Shown: positions 43,119 to 52,920 of the stretch, in pieces
Layout: each line of letters starts with the position of its first letter
Numbering within the stretch: position 1 is the first letter of the stretch
Assembly (NCBI GenBank): GCA_946612625.1
Contig: CAMOEW010000001.1
Span: 1-64,000 of the forward strand
Reading direction: 5' to 3'
DNA length: 64,000 bases
From: an uncultured Prevotella sp.
GTDB lineage: Bacteria; Bacteroidota; Bacteroidia; Bacteroidales; Bacteroidaceae
The notes under the pieces: generated by a model
Told to the model about the DNA's origin: nothing
The model's database searches: none
Seen by the model: only the letters and a program-made list of their open reading frames with translations
Made by a program: the position numbers and the translations under genes

Positions 43119-44432
43119 ATGGAGCAACTGTTGCATTACGTTTGGAAGCATAAGATGTTTCCACTGAAGGAACTGCAAACTACCGAAGGTAAACACGTGG
43201 AAGTGATTGACCCAGGATTGCATAATCACAATGCTGGACCTGATTTCTTTAATGCCAAGGTGAAGCTTGACAATGAACTATGGGTGGGAAACGTTGAAAT
43301 CCATGACAAATCAAGCGACTGGTATATTCACAGACACGACCACGATCGTAACTATGACAACGTGATTCTACATGTTACAGGAAATGCCGATGCAGAAGTT
43401 ATGAGGAGCAACGGTCAGACCGTGCCACAGATTGTGCTTGACGTGCCGGAAAAAGTAAGAAGTCATTATCGAGAGCTGATAACCACCGATTTCTATCCTC
43501 CATGCTACAAAATTATCCCTAATCTGTCGGCACTGACAATACATTCATGGATGTCGGCACTTCAGACAGAACGACTGGAACATAAAACCACAGCTATAGA
43601 AAAGCGTGCCGAACGCTTAGACGGTTCATGGGAAGGAGCATTCTTCATGACACTTGCCCGAAACTTCGGTTTCGGCATTAATGGCGAAGCCTTTGAGGAA
43701 TGGGCGGCACACATTCCTCTGAATGCCATTGCTCACCATCGAGACAGCCTGTTCCAAATTGAAGCAATATTCTTCGGACAGGCAGGACTACTACAGTTAG
43801 AGGCCGTTCCCGAGCGCTACCAACGCGATGCACTCAACGACGGATATTTTGTTAAACTGCGTAATGAGTATCTCTATCTGGCACATAAGTTCTCGCTTCA
43901 GCCAATAGACTTCAAACAGTGGAGATTTCTGAGACTGCGACCACAGAATTTCCCACACATACGTATTGCGCAAATGGCTATGCTTTACTACGAACAGCGA
44001 TGCTCGCTTAGCAAAATTATCGAATGTGGCAAAGCAACAGGCGAAAAGGGCATTATTCCACAAATGTCGGAGATGCTTCACACGCACGTCACACCTTACT
44101 GGGAAACACACTTCGCCTTCGGGTCTGAGAGCATGAAGAACGAGAAAAATCTCTCGCCATTCTCGCTGAATCTGCTGTACATAAATACTGTAGTACCCAT
44201 ACTCTTTGCTTACGGCCGTCATACTGGCAACGAGCCATTGTGCGACCGTGCGTTCGACATCCTCGAAGGTCTGAAGCCCGAAAGCAATAAGATTATCCGC
44301 ATGTGGCAGGACTGTGGACTAAAGGTAAAAAGTGCAAGCGACAGCCAGGCTCTTATCCAACTCAAAAAAGAATACTGCGACCGCCGCGACTGCCTGCGTT
44401 GCCGCATTGGTTATGAATATCTGAAAAGTTAG
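43119..44432 (+). CDS. DUF2851 family protein
   Basis: A cytoplasmic protein of about 437 aa with no signal peptide. The N-terminus (LLHYVWKHKMF...VIDPGLHNHNAGPDFFNAKV...WVGNVEIHDKSSDWYIHRHDHDRNYDNVILHV) is the hallmark of DUF2851. The pattern of E/D-x-H and N-x-x-H-H-type residues resembles nuclease-like folds, but I would not claim activity. The C-terminus carries CDRRDCLRCRIG, a Cys cluster that could hold a metal. It lies between DUF4831 and a thioesterase gene. Confidence 0.82.
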   Translation: MEQLLHYVWKHKMFPLKELQTTEGKHVEVIDPGLHNHNAGPDFFNAKVKLDNELWVGNVEIHDKSSDWYIHRHDHDRNYDNVILHVTGNADAEVMRSNGQTVPQIVLDVPEKVRSHYRELITTDFYPPCYKIIPNLSALTIHSWMSALQTERLEHKTTAIEKRAERLDGSWEGAFFMTLARNFGFGINGEAFEEWAAHIPLNAIAHHRDSLFQIEAIFFGQAGLLQLEAVPERYQRDALNDGYFVKLRNEYLYLAHKFSLQPIDFKQWRFLRLRPQNFPHIRIAQMAMLYYEQRCSLSKIIECGKATGEKGIIPQMSEMLHTHVTPYWETHFAFGSESMKNEKNLSPFSLNLLYINTVVPILFAYGRHTGNEPLCDRAFDILEGLKPESNKIIRMWQDCGLKVKSASDSQALIQLKKEYCDRRDCLRCRIGYEYLKS

Positions 44433-44480
44433 GAGCCGACGCTTCTGGCATCGCAATAGTAGAGAATAAAGAATTAAGAA

Positions 44481-44897
44481 ATGAAGTACGTTTTTGAAAC
44501 AGAAATGGAAGTACGCGACTATGAGTGCGACATCGAAGGGATAGTGAATAATGCGAACTACCTGCATTATGCCGAACACACACGCCATCTATTCCTGCAG
44601 AAGTGCGGACTGAGTTTTGCCGAGATGCACCGCCGTGGAATTGATGCTGTGGTGGCACGAATGAAACTAGAATACAAGATTCCACTTCAGTGCGACGATA
44701 AGTTCATATCGAGGCTATGGATTGAGAAAGACGGTTTTAAATATATCTTCCATCAGGACTTCTTCAAGTTTTTCCCTGAAGAACAGAGAGAGAAGATGAT
44801 TTTCCGTGCCAACGTCATGCTCGTATGCATAGTCAACGGCCGACTTGCCGAAAGTACTGAATACGACGAAGCATTTAAACCATACATCAATGAGTGA
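44481..44897 (+). CDS. Acyl-CoA thioesterase, hotdog (4HBT) fold
   Basis: A 138-aa hotdog-fold thioesterase of the YbgC/FadM kind. RDYECDIEGIVNNANYLHYAEHTR carries the family D-x-x-G-x-V-x-N-x-x-Y pattern with the active Asp/Glu region. The substrate is probably an acyl-CoA or acyl-ACP, which cannot be fixed. Cytoplasmic. Its last codons overlap the dprA start by eight nucleotides. Confidence 0.85.
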   Translation: MKYVFETEMEVRDYECDIEGIVNNANYLHYAEHTRHLFLQKCGLSFAEMHRRGIDAVVARMKLEYKIPLQCDDKFISRLWIEKDGFKYIFHQDFFKFFPEEQREKMIFRANVMLVCIVNGRLAESTEYDEAFKPYINE

Positions 44898-46014
44898 CGA
44901 GATTCTATACGCCATGGCGCTGACACGCCTCAGCGGATTCAACTTCCAAACAGCACTGGAGCTTTACCGCTCTTTAGGAAGCTGCACCTCGATATATGAG
45001 CACAGGCACGACATCGGCGACATCATACCCGATGCCACTCCGCGACTGATTGCTGCTCTTGACAACTGGAGCGATGCACTCACCCGCTCAAATGCCGAGA
45101 TGGAATTTATCAGCCGCCATGGAATCCATGCCCTCACGCTCAACGACCCAAACTATCCCCAACGCATGAAAGAGTGCGATGACGCACCAATAATCATGTA
45201 TTACAAAGGCACTGCCGACCTTAATCAGCAGCACGTTATCAATATCGTAGGTACACGCCGCTGCACCACCTACGGTCAGGACATCATCCGACGCTTTATT
45301 GCCGACCTGAGACAGATGTGTCCTAAGGTGCTCGTCATCAGTGGACTTGCATACGGCATCGACATCTGTGCTCACAGGGAATCGCTCGCCGCCGGATATG
45401 ATACATTAGGAGTGCTTGCCCACGGACTTGACCAGCTCTATCCTCCACGTCATAGAGATACAGCAGCAGAAATGGTAAAGCATGGCGGACTGATAACAGA
45501 GTTCATGAGCCAAACCAACGCCGACAAAGTGAATTTCGTGCGTCGCAACCGGATTGTGGCCGGCATGAGCGATGCCACAGTGCTCGTAGAAAGTGCTGCC
45601 AAGGGCGGTGGACTGATAACATGCGACATAGCACGCAGCTACAACCGCGACGTATTTGCCTTCCCCGGCTCTGTAACGTCATTCACCAGCGAGGGTTGCA
45701 ACAATCTTATCCGCGACAATGGTGCAGCACTAATTTCGAATGCTTCCGACTTTGTAAAGGCGATGGGATGGCAGAACGATACCGAACTGAAGAAAGCACA
45801 GCATGAAGGGATAGAACGCCAATTATTCCCTGACATGGGCGCCGACGAACAGACGGTAGTAAATATCCTTATCAAGCACAACGACATACAACTGAACATT
45901 CTTTCCGTGCAGTCGAACATACCCATCGGCAAGTTAACAGCCATTCTCTTCCAATTGGAGATGAAAGGTATAGTAAAACCACTTGCCGGAGGAACATACC
46001 ATTTAATTATATGA
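44890..46014 (+). CDS. dprA: DNA-processing protein DprA
   Basis: Loads RecA on incoming single-stranded DNA in natural transformation. The start is ATG 44,890 (MSDEILYAMALTRLSGF). An earlier in-frame ATG lies inside the thioesterase gene. The Rossmann-like core has VGTRRCTTYGQD, VISGLAYGIDICAHR, LAHGLDQLYPPRH, RRNRIVAGMSDATVLVESAAKGGGLITCDIA and FAFPGSV. A winged-helix C-terminal domain follows (about 310-374). The length of 374 aa is normal. ATGA overlap with dusB. Confidence 0.94.
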   Translation: MSDEILYAMALTRLSGFNFQTALELYRSLGSCTSIYEHRHDIGDIIPDATPRLIAALDNWSDALTRSNAEMEFISRHGIHALTLNDPNYPQRMKECDDAPIIMYYKGTADLNQQHVINIVGTRRCTTYGQDIIRRFIADLRQMCPKVLVISGLAYGIDICAHRESLAAGYDTLGVLAHGLDQLYPPRHRDTAAEMVKHGGLITEFMSQTNADKVNFVRRNRIVAGMSDATVLVESAAKGGGLITCDIARSYNRDVFAFPGSVTSFTSEGCNNLIRDNGAALISNASDFVKAMGWQNDTELKKAQHEGIERQLFPDMGADEQTVVNILIKHNDIQLNILSVQSNIPIGKLTAILFQLEMKGIVKPLAGGTYHLII

Positions 46015-46970
46015 AGATTGGAAACATAGAATTCGGAGACAGGCCGATATTCCTGGCACCGATGGAAGATGTTACTGATATCGGCTTTCGTATGCTCTGC
46101 AAACATTTCGGTGCATCTATGGTATATACAGAATTTGTCAGTGCAGAGGCTCTCGTTAGAAGCATCCAATCGACAATGGCCAAACTGACAATCAGCGACG
46201 AGGAGCGTCCCGTGGGCATCCAGATTTACGGCAGAGATGTCGATGCCATGGTTGAAGCAGCCAAAATCGTCGAAGAGGCAGGTCCCGACGTCATCGATCT
46301 TAACTTCGGCTGCCCAGTAAAAAAGGTTGCAGGCAAGGGTGCAGGTGCCGGTATGCTCCAAAACATACCGAAGATGCTCGAAATAACACGCAAGGTGGCT
46401 AATGCCGTCAGGGTGCCAGTAACGGCGAAGACTCGTCTGGGATGGAACCAGGAACAGCTGATTATAGCAGAACTTGCAGAGCAATTGCAGGATTGTGGTA
46501 TTCAGGCACTCACCATCCACGGGCGTACACGTGCACAGATGTACACCGGCGATGCCGACTGGACTCTGATTGGCGATGTGAAACACAACCCACGCATACA
46601 CATTCCCATAATCGGGAACGGAGACATCAAGAGTCTCGACGATGCCGACTATGCATTCGACAAGTATGACGTCGATGCCGTTATGATCGGCAGGGCTACT
46701 TTCGGGTGTCCGTGGATCTTTTCACGCCGAGAATTGTCGTCCGATGAAAAGATTGACATTCTTGAGGAACAGTTGCGCATCAATGTGGAACGCATCGACG
46801 AACGTCGGGGAATACTGCATACACGACGCCATCTCGCAGCCACACCGATATTCAAGGGCATTCCTGCTTTCCGACAGACGCGCATACGTATGTTGCGTGC
46901 AGAGAAGATGGATGAGTTGATGACAATACTCGAAGAATGCAGGGAAATAGTGAAAGGAACTGAGAATTGA
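46011..46970 (+). CDS. dusB: tRNA-dihydrouridine synthase
   Basis: FMN enzyme that reduces uridines in the tRNA D-loop. The TIM barrel starts with LAPMEDVTDIGFR. C101 in NFGCPVKKVAGKGAGAGML is the catalytic Cys, and HGRTRAQMYTG and IGNGDI form the FMN and tRNA sites. The helical C-terminal domain is complete. At 319 aa it has normal DusB length. Its stop overlaps the TTG start of the next gene. Confidence 0.94.
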   Translation: MKIGNIEFGDRPIFLAPMEDVTDIGFRMLCKHFGASMVYTEFVSAEALVRSIQSTMAKLTISDEERPVGIQIYGRDVDAMVEAAKIVEEAGPDVIDLNFGCPVKKVAGKGAGAGMLQNIPKMLEITRKVANAVRVPVTAKTRLGWNQEQLIIAELAEQLQDCGIQALTIHGRTRAQMYTGDADWTLIGDVKHNPRIHIPIIGNGDIKSLDDADYAFDKYDVDAVMIGRATFGCPWIFSRRELSSDEKIDILEEQLRINVERIDERRGILHTRRHLAATPIFKGIPAFRQTRIRMLRAEKMDELMTILEECREIVKGTEN

Positions 46971-49360
46971 AAAGGACTATTCTGTCGGCATTGTTGGCTG
47001 TCACGCTAAACTGCTGGGGCCAATCACAGTGGAAGGTAACCCATTATGACGAGGATGATGGACTACCTCATAATCATGTGACTCAACTGACACAAGACGA
47101 CCATGGATTTATGTGGTTTGCAACATGGAATGGTCTGTGCCGTTTCGACGGATATGAATTTCATACTTTCAAACCGAAGGCGGGCGACGGTTGTCACATG
47201 TCCACCGACCGCATCCGCGACATTGCCTACGACGGAAAAGGGAACATCGTATGCCGTGTTGACGACAACTATTTTCTTTTCAACCTAAAAACCTACCGCT
47301 TCGAAGATGCCGACACAACCACCAAATGGCATGAGGTGATAAAGAAGAAACGTAGAGTAACATCTATCAAGAATGACAGCATCACTGCCTATACTATTCC
47401 CACGATGTCGCGCCCTCAGAGTTTCTGCCTCACCGACAAACAACAAAACAAGTGGATTCTCGGCGACAACGGCATATACAAGTTGTCACGACTCACATCA
47501 TTTTCTTCACGTCTAGACATCAGCCACGCCGAGGTGAAGTGCATGTTCCGCGAAAAAAACGGACGATACTGGATAGCAACAAAAAGTGACAAAGCATTAC
47601 GTGCATATAGTCGCGAAAACATACTGCTGGGCTTCCTCGGTGGCGACGGGCGACTGCATTCCTCATATACTCCATTTACCTCAGCCGTATATTGCATGAC
47701 ACAGACTGCCGACGGGACACTGTGGCTCGGAACCAAACCCGATGGAATATTCCGCTTGCGCGAAACCAACAACAACACCTTCATGGTGAATCATTTCGTC
47801 GACAACCTCCCCAACGGCAATATCTATAACATACGCGAAGACCACAATGGTCGGATGTGGGTTACTACCCTCGGCAATGGTATCTGCTACAGCGATGATG
47901 CAAAGACCGACTCTCCTCATTTCACCATTCCAAAGAATTATCCTCGCAATTGTGGTCAGCGCGCACGGTTCATACATATCACCCGAAATGGCATTCTGCT
48001 TGTAGCCACCACCGACGGTCTCATAGAATCGCGCATCGAAAAGAATACAGATACCATGACTTTCCATCTGTATCAACGGCAGCCGACGTCAACCGACTGC
48101 CTCAGCAGCAGTGCCACAATGGATATCGTCGAGGACTATCGAGGCCGTATCTACGTCAGCACTGAGAGTGGAGGTATCAACTGGACTGATGGCACAATGC
48201 TATGTGGCAAAGGCAAAGCCCACTTCAATCATCTTAGTGCCGATGCCAACGGTCTGCCCTCCGATGTAGTGCTTTCGATGAGCACTATTGGCGACAGTTT
48301 GCTTGTAGTGAGCAACAACCAGATTGTTATCATTGACAGCCTACATAACGTCTCGGTTTACGACAGCCATTTCTTTCATACCCCATACCGTTTCAGCGAT
48401 GCTCATCCATTGTCGCTTGACGGAAAGCACTGGATATTCGGTCTTCAAGACGGAGCATTCATCATCGACAAAACAAAAATTTACAAGAGTACATATCTGC
48501 CACCCATAGTGCTAACAAGCATCGCCATACAGAACGGTGAACGCAATCTCGCAATAGACAATCTCGACACTCTGACGCTTTTGCCAGACGGCCGAAGTCT
48601 CACACTACGTTTTGCTGCTCTCGATTACACCAGCCCTGAACGCATCAAATATGCTTTCCGACTGCACGACAATACCCTTGCCAATGATTATATCTGGAAT
48701 TATATTGGGCATGACCGTTCTGTGACTCTGCTTGACCTGAAGCCCGGCACTTATCTTCTTGAAATACGCTCTACCAATGCAGACGGAGTATGGCAGACGA
48801 ATATCCGTCACCTCGTAATCATCGTTGAACCCACATTCCTTGAGTCAACCTTCGGACGCATAGTGATTCTCTTATTCATATTGTCAGTTATTGGTATCAT
48901 CATATATACATTATTATATATACGTCGCATCAAGCATCAGCAGCACGAAACGCTCGAAGCCTATCTTGCGCTGCTGAACAAAGAGGATACAACAGAAGAA
49001 GACATAGCCCAACAAGCCAAGGTTAACCTCAACGAAGAAGACGAGGCTTTCATGCGACACCTGATAGAATATACCGAACATCACCTCAGCGATTCCGACA
49101 TCAATGTGGGCGACTTGGCAAGCACCCTTGCCACGAGCCGCAGCGGCCTTCAGCGTAAGATGAAACATCTGCTTGGTGTAACGCCACAGGATTTCCTCCG
49201 TGAAGCCCGTATCAAACATGCATGCTTACTATTACGTAACACTTCGAAGAGCATTGCCGAGGTGGCATATTCCTGCGGCTTCACCGATCCGAAATATTTC
49301 AGTCGTTGCTTCAAAAACAGCATCGGACAATCGCCGTCGGAATATAAAAAACTAAACTGA
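46967..49360 (+). CDS. Membrane-bound AraC-type regulator with HTCS-like sensor
   Basis: The start is TTG at 46,967, overlapping the dusB stop as TTGA, and gives a good signal peptide (MKRTILSALLAVTLNCWGQ). The periplasmic part holds two beta-propeller regions built of Reg_prop repeats (LTQDDHGFMWFATWNGLCRFDGYEF, TADGTLWLGT, EDHNGRMWVTTLGNG) and a Y_Y_Y domain (about 545-620). One transmembrane helix (629-652) is followed by a roughly 50-aa linker and an AraC DNA-binding domain (about 702-797, VGDLASTLATSRSGLQRKMK, SIAEVAYSCGFTDPKYFSRCFK). Histidine kinase and receiver domains, normal in hybrid two-component systems, are absent. It should sense a ligand outside and bind DNA at the membrane. 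Its targets are unknown; the neighbouring pseudogene or a sugar cluster are guesses. Confidence 0.87.
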   Translation: MKRTILSALLAVTLNCWGQSQWKVTHYDEDDGLPHNHVTQLTQDDHGFMWFATWNGLCRFDGYEFHTFKPKAGDGCHMSTDRIRDIAYDGKGNIVCRVDDNYFLFNLKTYRFEDADTTTKWHEVIKKKRRVTSIKNDSITAYTIPTMSRPQSFCLTDKQQNKWILGDNGIYKLSRLTSFSSRLDISHAEVKCMFREKNGRYWIATKSDKALRAYSRENILLGFLGGDGRLHSSYTPFTSAVYCMTQTADGTLWLGTKPDGIFRLRETNNNTFMVNHFVDNLPNGNIYNIREDHNGRMWVTTLGNGICYSDDAKTDSPHFTIPKNYPRNCGQRARFIHITRNGILLVATTDGLIESRIEKNTDTMTFHLYQRQPTSTDCLSSSATMDIVEDYRGRIYVSTESGGINWTDGTMLCGKGKAHFNHLSADANGLPSDVVLSMSTIGDSLLVVSNNQIVIIDSLHNVSVYDSHFFHTPYRFSDAHPLSLDGKHWIFGLQDGAFIIDKTKIYKSTYLPPIVLTSIAIQNGERNLAIDNLDTLTLLPDGRSLTLRFAALDYTSPERIKYAFRLHDNTLANDYIWNYIGHDRSVTLLDLKPGTYLLEIRSTNADGVWQTNIRHLVIIVEPTFLESTFGRIVILLFILSVIGIIIYTLLYIRRIKHQQHETLEAYLALLNKEDTTEEDIAQQAKVNLNEEDEAFMRHLIEYTEHHLSDSDINVGDLASTLATSRSGLQRKMKHLLGVTPQDFLREARIKHACLLLRNTSKSIAEVAYSCGFTDPKYFSRCFKNSIGQSPSEYKKLN

Positions 49361-49416
49361 CGTATTTTTCAACCCAATTTGACGCAATATTCACCACATT
49401 TCATCGTAAAACATAG

Positions 49417-49424
49417 TAATTTTG
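49417..49424 (+). promoter_or_regulatory. Predicted -7 element before the broken esterase gene
   Basis: TAATTTTG followed by GCAGCAAAA, 31 nt before the ATG. No good -33 element is seen, as would be expected of an activator-dependent promoter. Confidence 0.5.
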
Positions 49425-49454
49425 CAGCAAAATTCTAAAAAAATTGATTGCAAA

Positions 49455-51349
49455 ATGAAGAAATTTTTTGGTATTATCTCACTCGCGATGATGGTCTGCA
49501 TGGTAGCCGTCGGAGCAAAAAAAGTTCACACTCTTGGTGACTCAACAATGGCACCCTACGATGAATCGGCAACGGTAACTCGCGGCTGGGGCATGTATTT
49601 CGGCAATTTCCTCACCAACGGTTGGGAAAGCATCAACTACGCTAAGGGGGGGCGTGACTCCCATGCCGGCTACACAGAACTTTGGCAGACTGCAAAAAAA
49701 ACGTGACTGCTGGCGACTATGTCATCGTCACCTTCGCTCACAACGATGAGAAGAACTCCGGCATGGACGGTTATGCCTTGAAGGCATACTACGAGAGCAT
49801 CGGCGATGCCACGTCAGCAGCTGCCGTGGATCTTCGCGGAACTGTTCCCTCTACTACATATAAAGAATGGCTGGGCAAGATTGTTGACGAGGCAAAAGCC
49901 CTCGGTGCAATACCTATTATATGTTCTCCTGTGTGCCGCAGTTATTTTACAGGCTCAACCATCCGCCGCAATGGTCGTCACGACCTCGGTGACAATTATA
50001 AGGTGCTGACAGCCAGCGGACCACAGAACGGCACCAAGCTGTCAGAGAATGACCACACCATGGACTATGCATGGCATTCACAGAAACTGGCAGAGGAGAA
50101 AGGAGTTGCATTCATCGACCTTACCAATGCTACAAAGATACTTTATGAGAGCTATGGCAACCAGTCGAAATGCGAGGCTGCACTTTTTGACGGACAGGGA
50201 AGCACCCATTTCAACACTACTGGTGCATTACTTGTGGCCCGCGAATGCGCCCGTCTGATGAAAGCTCAGGGCATCCTTTCAGAAAACATAACACTACCAA
50301 CCGATCTAAGTGTTTCACCTGCCACTGGTAACTTCGGCGAAGCTTACAAGGACCAGACACTAACCAAGGAGTTCACACTTAACGGCTTCGGCCTCTCACC
50401 CGACGAAGGCACCGTAACCATAACAGCATCAGAAGGAATACAGCTGTCGTTTGACAAAAGCGAATGGCAGCAGACACTCAGTGCCGGCTATATCGCTTCA
50501 ACACTCATTAAAACATTCTATGCACAGGTGGTGCTGCAGAACGACGGTAAGTTCGAAGGCAAAATCACGGTAAAGCAGGGCGATAAAACTCTCGACGTTC
50601 CAGTGAGCGCCACAGCCATAGTTCTCGAAGGGGGCACCGAGATAAAGGCATACTGGCGGTTGGAGAAAGACGACGGCTACAACCTCGAAGGTCCTGCAAC
50701 AGTAATTCCCGAGTCATGGGCGAACATGTATGTGTAGCGCTATGCCAATCCCAATGCAGCTACAGTATGGCCTGATGGTACGGGATATGATGCAACACGC
50801 AAGATGCAACGCAATCTGATTACAGGCGACACATGGCCTGCCGACGAGATTGACGACAATCCCGAGCGCTATATACAATTTGGCATCAAGCCCAACGTCG
50901 GCAATGTGCTTAAGATCAACAATATCAGTCTATTCTTGTGTGGTGCCGGAGGTAACGGCATGTGCGCCCACGTTTATTATTCAACCAATAATTTTGCCAC
51001 ACGCACTACAATTTTCGAAGGCAAAAAAATGACCGCCAACAATCCACAATTCATCCAGTCGCAACCAGTTCTCTCGATTTCCGAAGGCCAAGAACTATTG
51101 CTGCGCATATATCCTTGGTATAACGGAACCGCAAGCGGCAAGACCCTATGTATTAGCGACATCACCATCAGTGGAATAGCTGTTGATGCGACAACGTCAG
51201 CTATTAACTCTGTAGGCAATACCTCAGCTACGACAACAACGGTTTTTAACCTCGGCGGACAATCAGTAATCTCTCCCCAAAAAGGTATGAACATTGTTCG
51301 CCTTCAAAATGCCGACGGCACTGTAACAACAAAGAAAATCATCTATTAA
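49455..51349 (+). pseudogene. SGNH (rhamnogalacturonan-acetylesterase-like) gene, frameshifted and stopped
   Basis: A signal peptide and the first SGNH block (HTLGDSTMAPY, YAKGGRDS) are in one frame, which ends at TGA 49,704. The reading then continues in the -1 frame from an eight-A run (49,694-49,701): TFAHNDEKNSG, GTIPIICSPVCR-type strand, GSTHFNTTGA. After an Ig-like and a beta-sandwich region an in-frame TAG at 50,735 interrupts ANMYV*RYANPNA. The same frame then stays open to 51,349 and ends in a sorting tail (TVFNLGGQSVISPQKGMNIV). One frameshift and one amber codon in a family protein suggest a decayed gene. A C-to-T change of CAG is the simplest source of the TAG. Alternatives are a sequencing error in the A-run or a programmed -1 shift. 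Pectin deacetylation was the likely role. Confidence 0.82.
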
Positions 51350-51360
51350 AACTATATACG

Positions 51361-51594
51361 TCCTACGACTATGCTGGCGGTTCCACCTACCACGTCCAGG
51401 CAGTTAATGAGTTTGGCGGTCTGAGTGCTAAGGGTAAGGCGACCATTGCTTCTGGCATCAGCGAGATTCCGGCAGAAGATATATCAAGTCGGAGCCTTCA
51501 GCCACAGCCAGTCTATAATCTCAACGGTCAGCGCCTCAACGCTCTTCACAAATGGTTAAACATCCTCAACGGAAAGGCCGTTCTTGTAAAATAA
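51361..51594 (+). pseudogene. Orphan 3' end of a secreted protein gene (FN3 end and sorting tail)
   Basis: Read from 51,361 in one frame, the sequence gives SYDYAGGSTYHVQAVNEFGG, the last strands of a fibronectin type III domain, then ATIASGISEI and a type IX-like tail (PVYNLNGQRLNAL..., LNILNGKAVLVK) closed by TAA at 51,592. There is no start codon or upstream part: it directly follows the tail of the broken esterase gene. It is best explained as what remains of a second gene after a deletion. Confidence 0.75.
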
Positions 51595-51607
51595 ACTCAT
51601 GAATTTC

Positions 51608-51638
51608 AGGAGTTAGAGGAGTGCCCCCTCTAACTCCT
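51608..51638. terminator. Hairpin terminator between convergent units
   Basis: A perfect 12-bp stem (AGGAGTTAGAGG / CCTCTAACTCCT) with a 7-nt loop. It overlaps the stop codon of the minus-strand M16 gene and lies after the remnants on the plus strand, so it could serve both directions. Confidence 0.7.
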
Positions 51639-52875
51639 ATTCATATATTAATGTAATCATCCTGTCAGGATTGAATATCTCTTGTGCCACGTTTTGCAGC
51701 AATGCCGGAGTGAGTGCATCTAAATGGTTGTAGAGGTCTTCCACATACCTTTCCTTGCCGTGATGCAGGAAGATTCTCCCGAAGTCAAGTGCAAACTGTT
51801 CGCGGTTGTCGCAACCGATGGCAATCTGTCCTTTCAGCTGTTCACGTGCGCGGTTTACCATCCCCTCCGTCATCGGTTTATCGACGAGTTTATCGAGTTC
51901 GTGCCTCACCAGTTTCAGACATCGCTTCACGTCATGCTGGTCGCATCCGAAATAAACGCTCCATGCTCCAGTGTCGCCATAGCTTACCATCGAGCTCTCA
52001 ACGGTATAGACCAGTGCGTTGCGCTCTCTCAAGGCAAGATTCAGCCGTGCGTTCATTCCCGGACCGCCAAGATAATTGTTGAGCAGATATAGAGCTATGC
52101 GCCGGTTGTCGTCAGTAGCGCTATAGGCTGTAGTTCCAGCCATCACATGAGCCTGATGAGTGCCTCGATGGAAAATGTATGTCTGAGCATCAGTGGATAT
52201 TGTTATACCCTGATTGATTATTTCTGCAGATGAGACATTTTCGTGCCATTTGCCGATGATGCTTTCCAGCAGCCGGCAGGTTTTTCCGAAATCCACATCA
52301 CCATATACAAAGAAAACGGCATTCGCAGGACGATAGTGACTCTTGGCAAAGCGCAGTGCATCATCGTGTGTGTATTGGCGCAGACGGGCAGCCTCGCCGA
52401 GAATGTTATGCCCAAGAGGATGGCCTCTGAAGAGCAGATTTTCAAACTCGTCGTAGATCAGCTCTGCCGGCGAGTCATTATAACTTTCTATCTCGTCACA
52501 CACCACCTCCACCTCTTTCTCTATCTCTGGCTGCGGATAGATGCTCGAAAAAACAATGTCGGCCAGCAGGTCAACAGCCTTCCGTATATGACTTTTCTGG
52601 ATGGCGCAGTAGAACGTGGTATCTTCTTTATTCGTATAGGCATTCAGATCGCCACCCACGCTCTCTAATGCATTCAATATCTGCATTGATGAACGACGCG
52701 CCGTACCCTTGAACGTCAAGTGCTCGCAAAAGTGAGCCAGTCCCTCCTCACCCGGCTGCTCATTTCGAGAGCCAGCCGCAACTTGAAAACCACAGAACAC
52801 GACAGGCGACGGATGCCACAGATGTATTACTCGCAGACCTCCTGCGAGCGTTGTTGTATTGTATTTTTGAATCAT
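51637..52875 (-). CDS. M16 family zinc peptidase
   Basis: A pitrilysin/processing-peptidase-like protein. The inverted zinc motif H48-F-C-E51-H52 (AHFCEHLTFKGT) is intact, and the C-terminal M16_C domain follows with GGPGMNARL. The length of 412 aa fits single-chain bacterial M16B proteins. There is no signal peptide, so it is probably cytosolic. It is transcribed alone, away from pfkB, from a promoter very close to its start. Confidence 0.92.
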   Translation of the reverse strand: MIQKYNTTTLAGGLRVIHLWHPSPVVFCGFQVAAGSRNEQPGEEGLAHFCEHLTFKGTARRSSMQILNALESVGGDLNAYTNKEDTTFYCAIQKSHIRKAVDLLADIVFSSIYPQPEIEKEVEVVCDEIESYNDSPAELIYDEFENLLFRGHPLGHNILGEAARLRQYTHDDALRFAKSHYRPANAVFFVYGDVDFGKTCRLLESIIGKWHENVSSAEIINQGITISTDAQTYIFHRGTHQAHVMAGTTAYSATDDNRRIALYLLNNYLGGPGMNARLNLALRERNALVYTVESSMVSYGDTGAWSVYFGCDQHDVKRCLKLVRHELDKLVDKPMTEGMVNRAREQLKGQIAIGCDNREQFALDFGRIFLHHGKERYVEDLYNHLDALTPALLQNVAQEIFNPDRMITLIYE

Positions 52876-52882
52876 GATGCTG

Positions 52883-52890
52883 CAAAGGTA
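52883..52890 (-). promoter_or_regulatory. Predicted -7 element of the M16 gene
   Basis: TACCTTTG on the minus strand ends only 7 nt before the ATG, so the transcript would have a leader of just a few bases or none. Confidence 0.5.
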
Positions 52891-52920
52891 TAAAAATTAA
52901 AGGAAAAAAGGCATATAATT

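Noticed and set aside
45639..46601. 320-codon minus-strand ORF
   Set aside because: It spans the antisense of dprA and dusB, both of which have complete catalytic motifs.
49694..49706. Confident call of programmed -1 frameshifting
   Set aside because: The slippery site fits, but no good downstream stem is visible and the same gene also carries an amber codon, so decay is the simpler reading.
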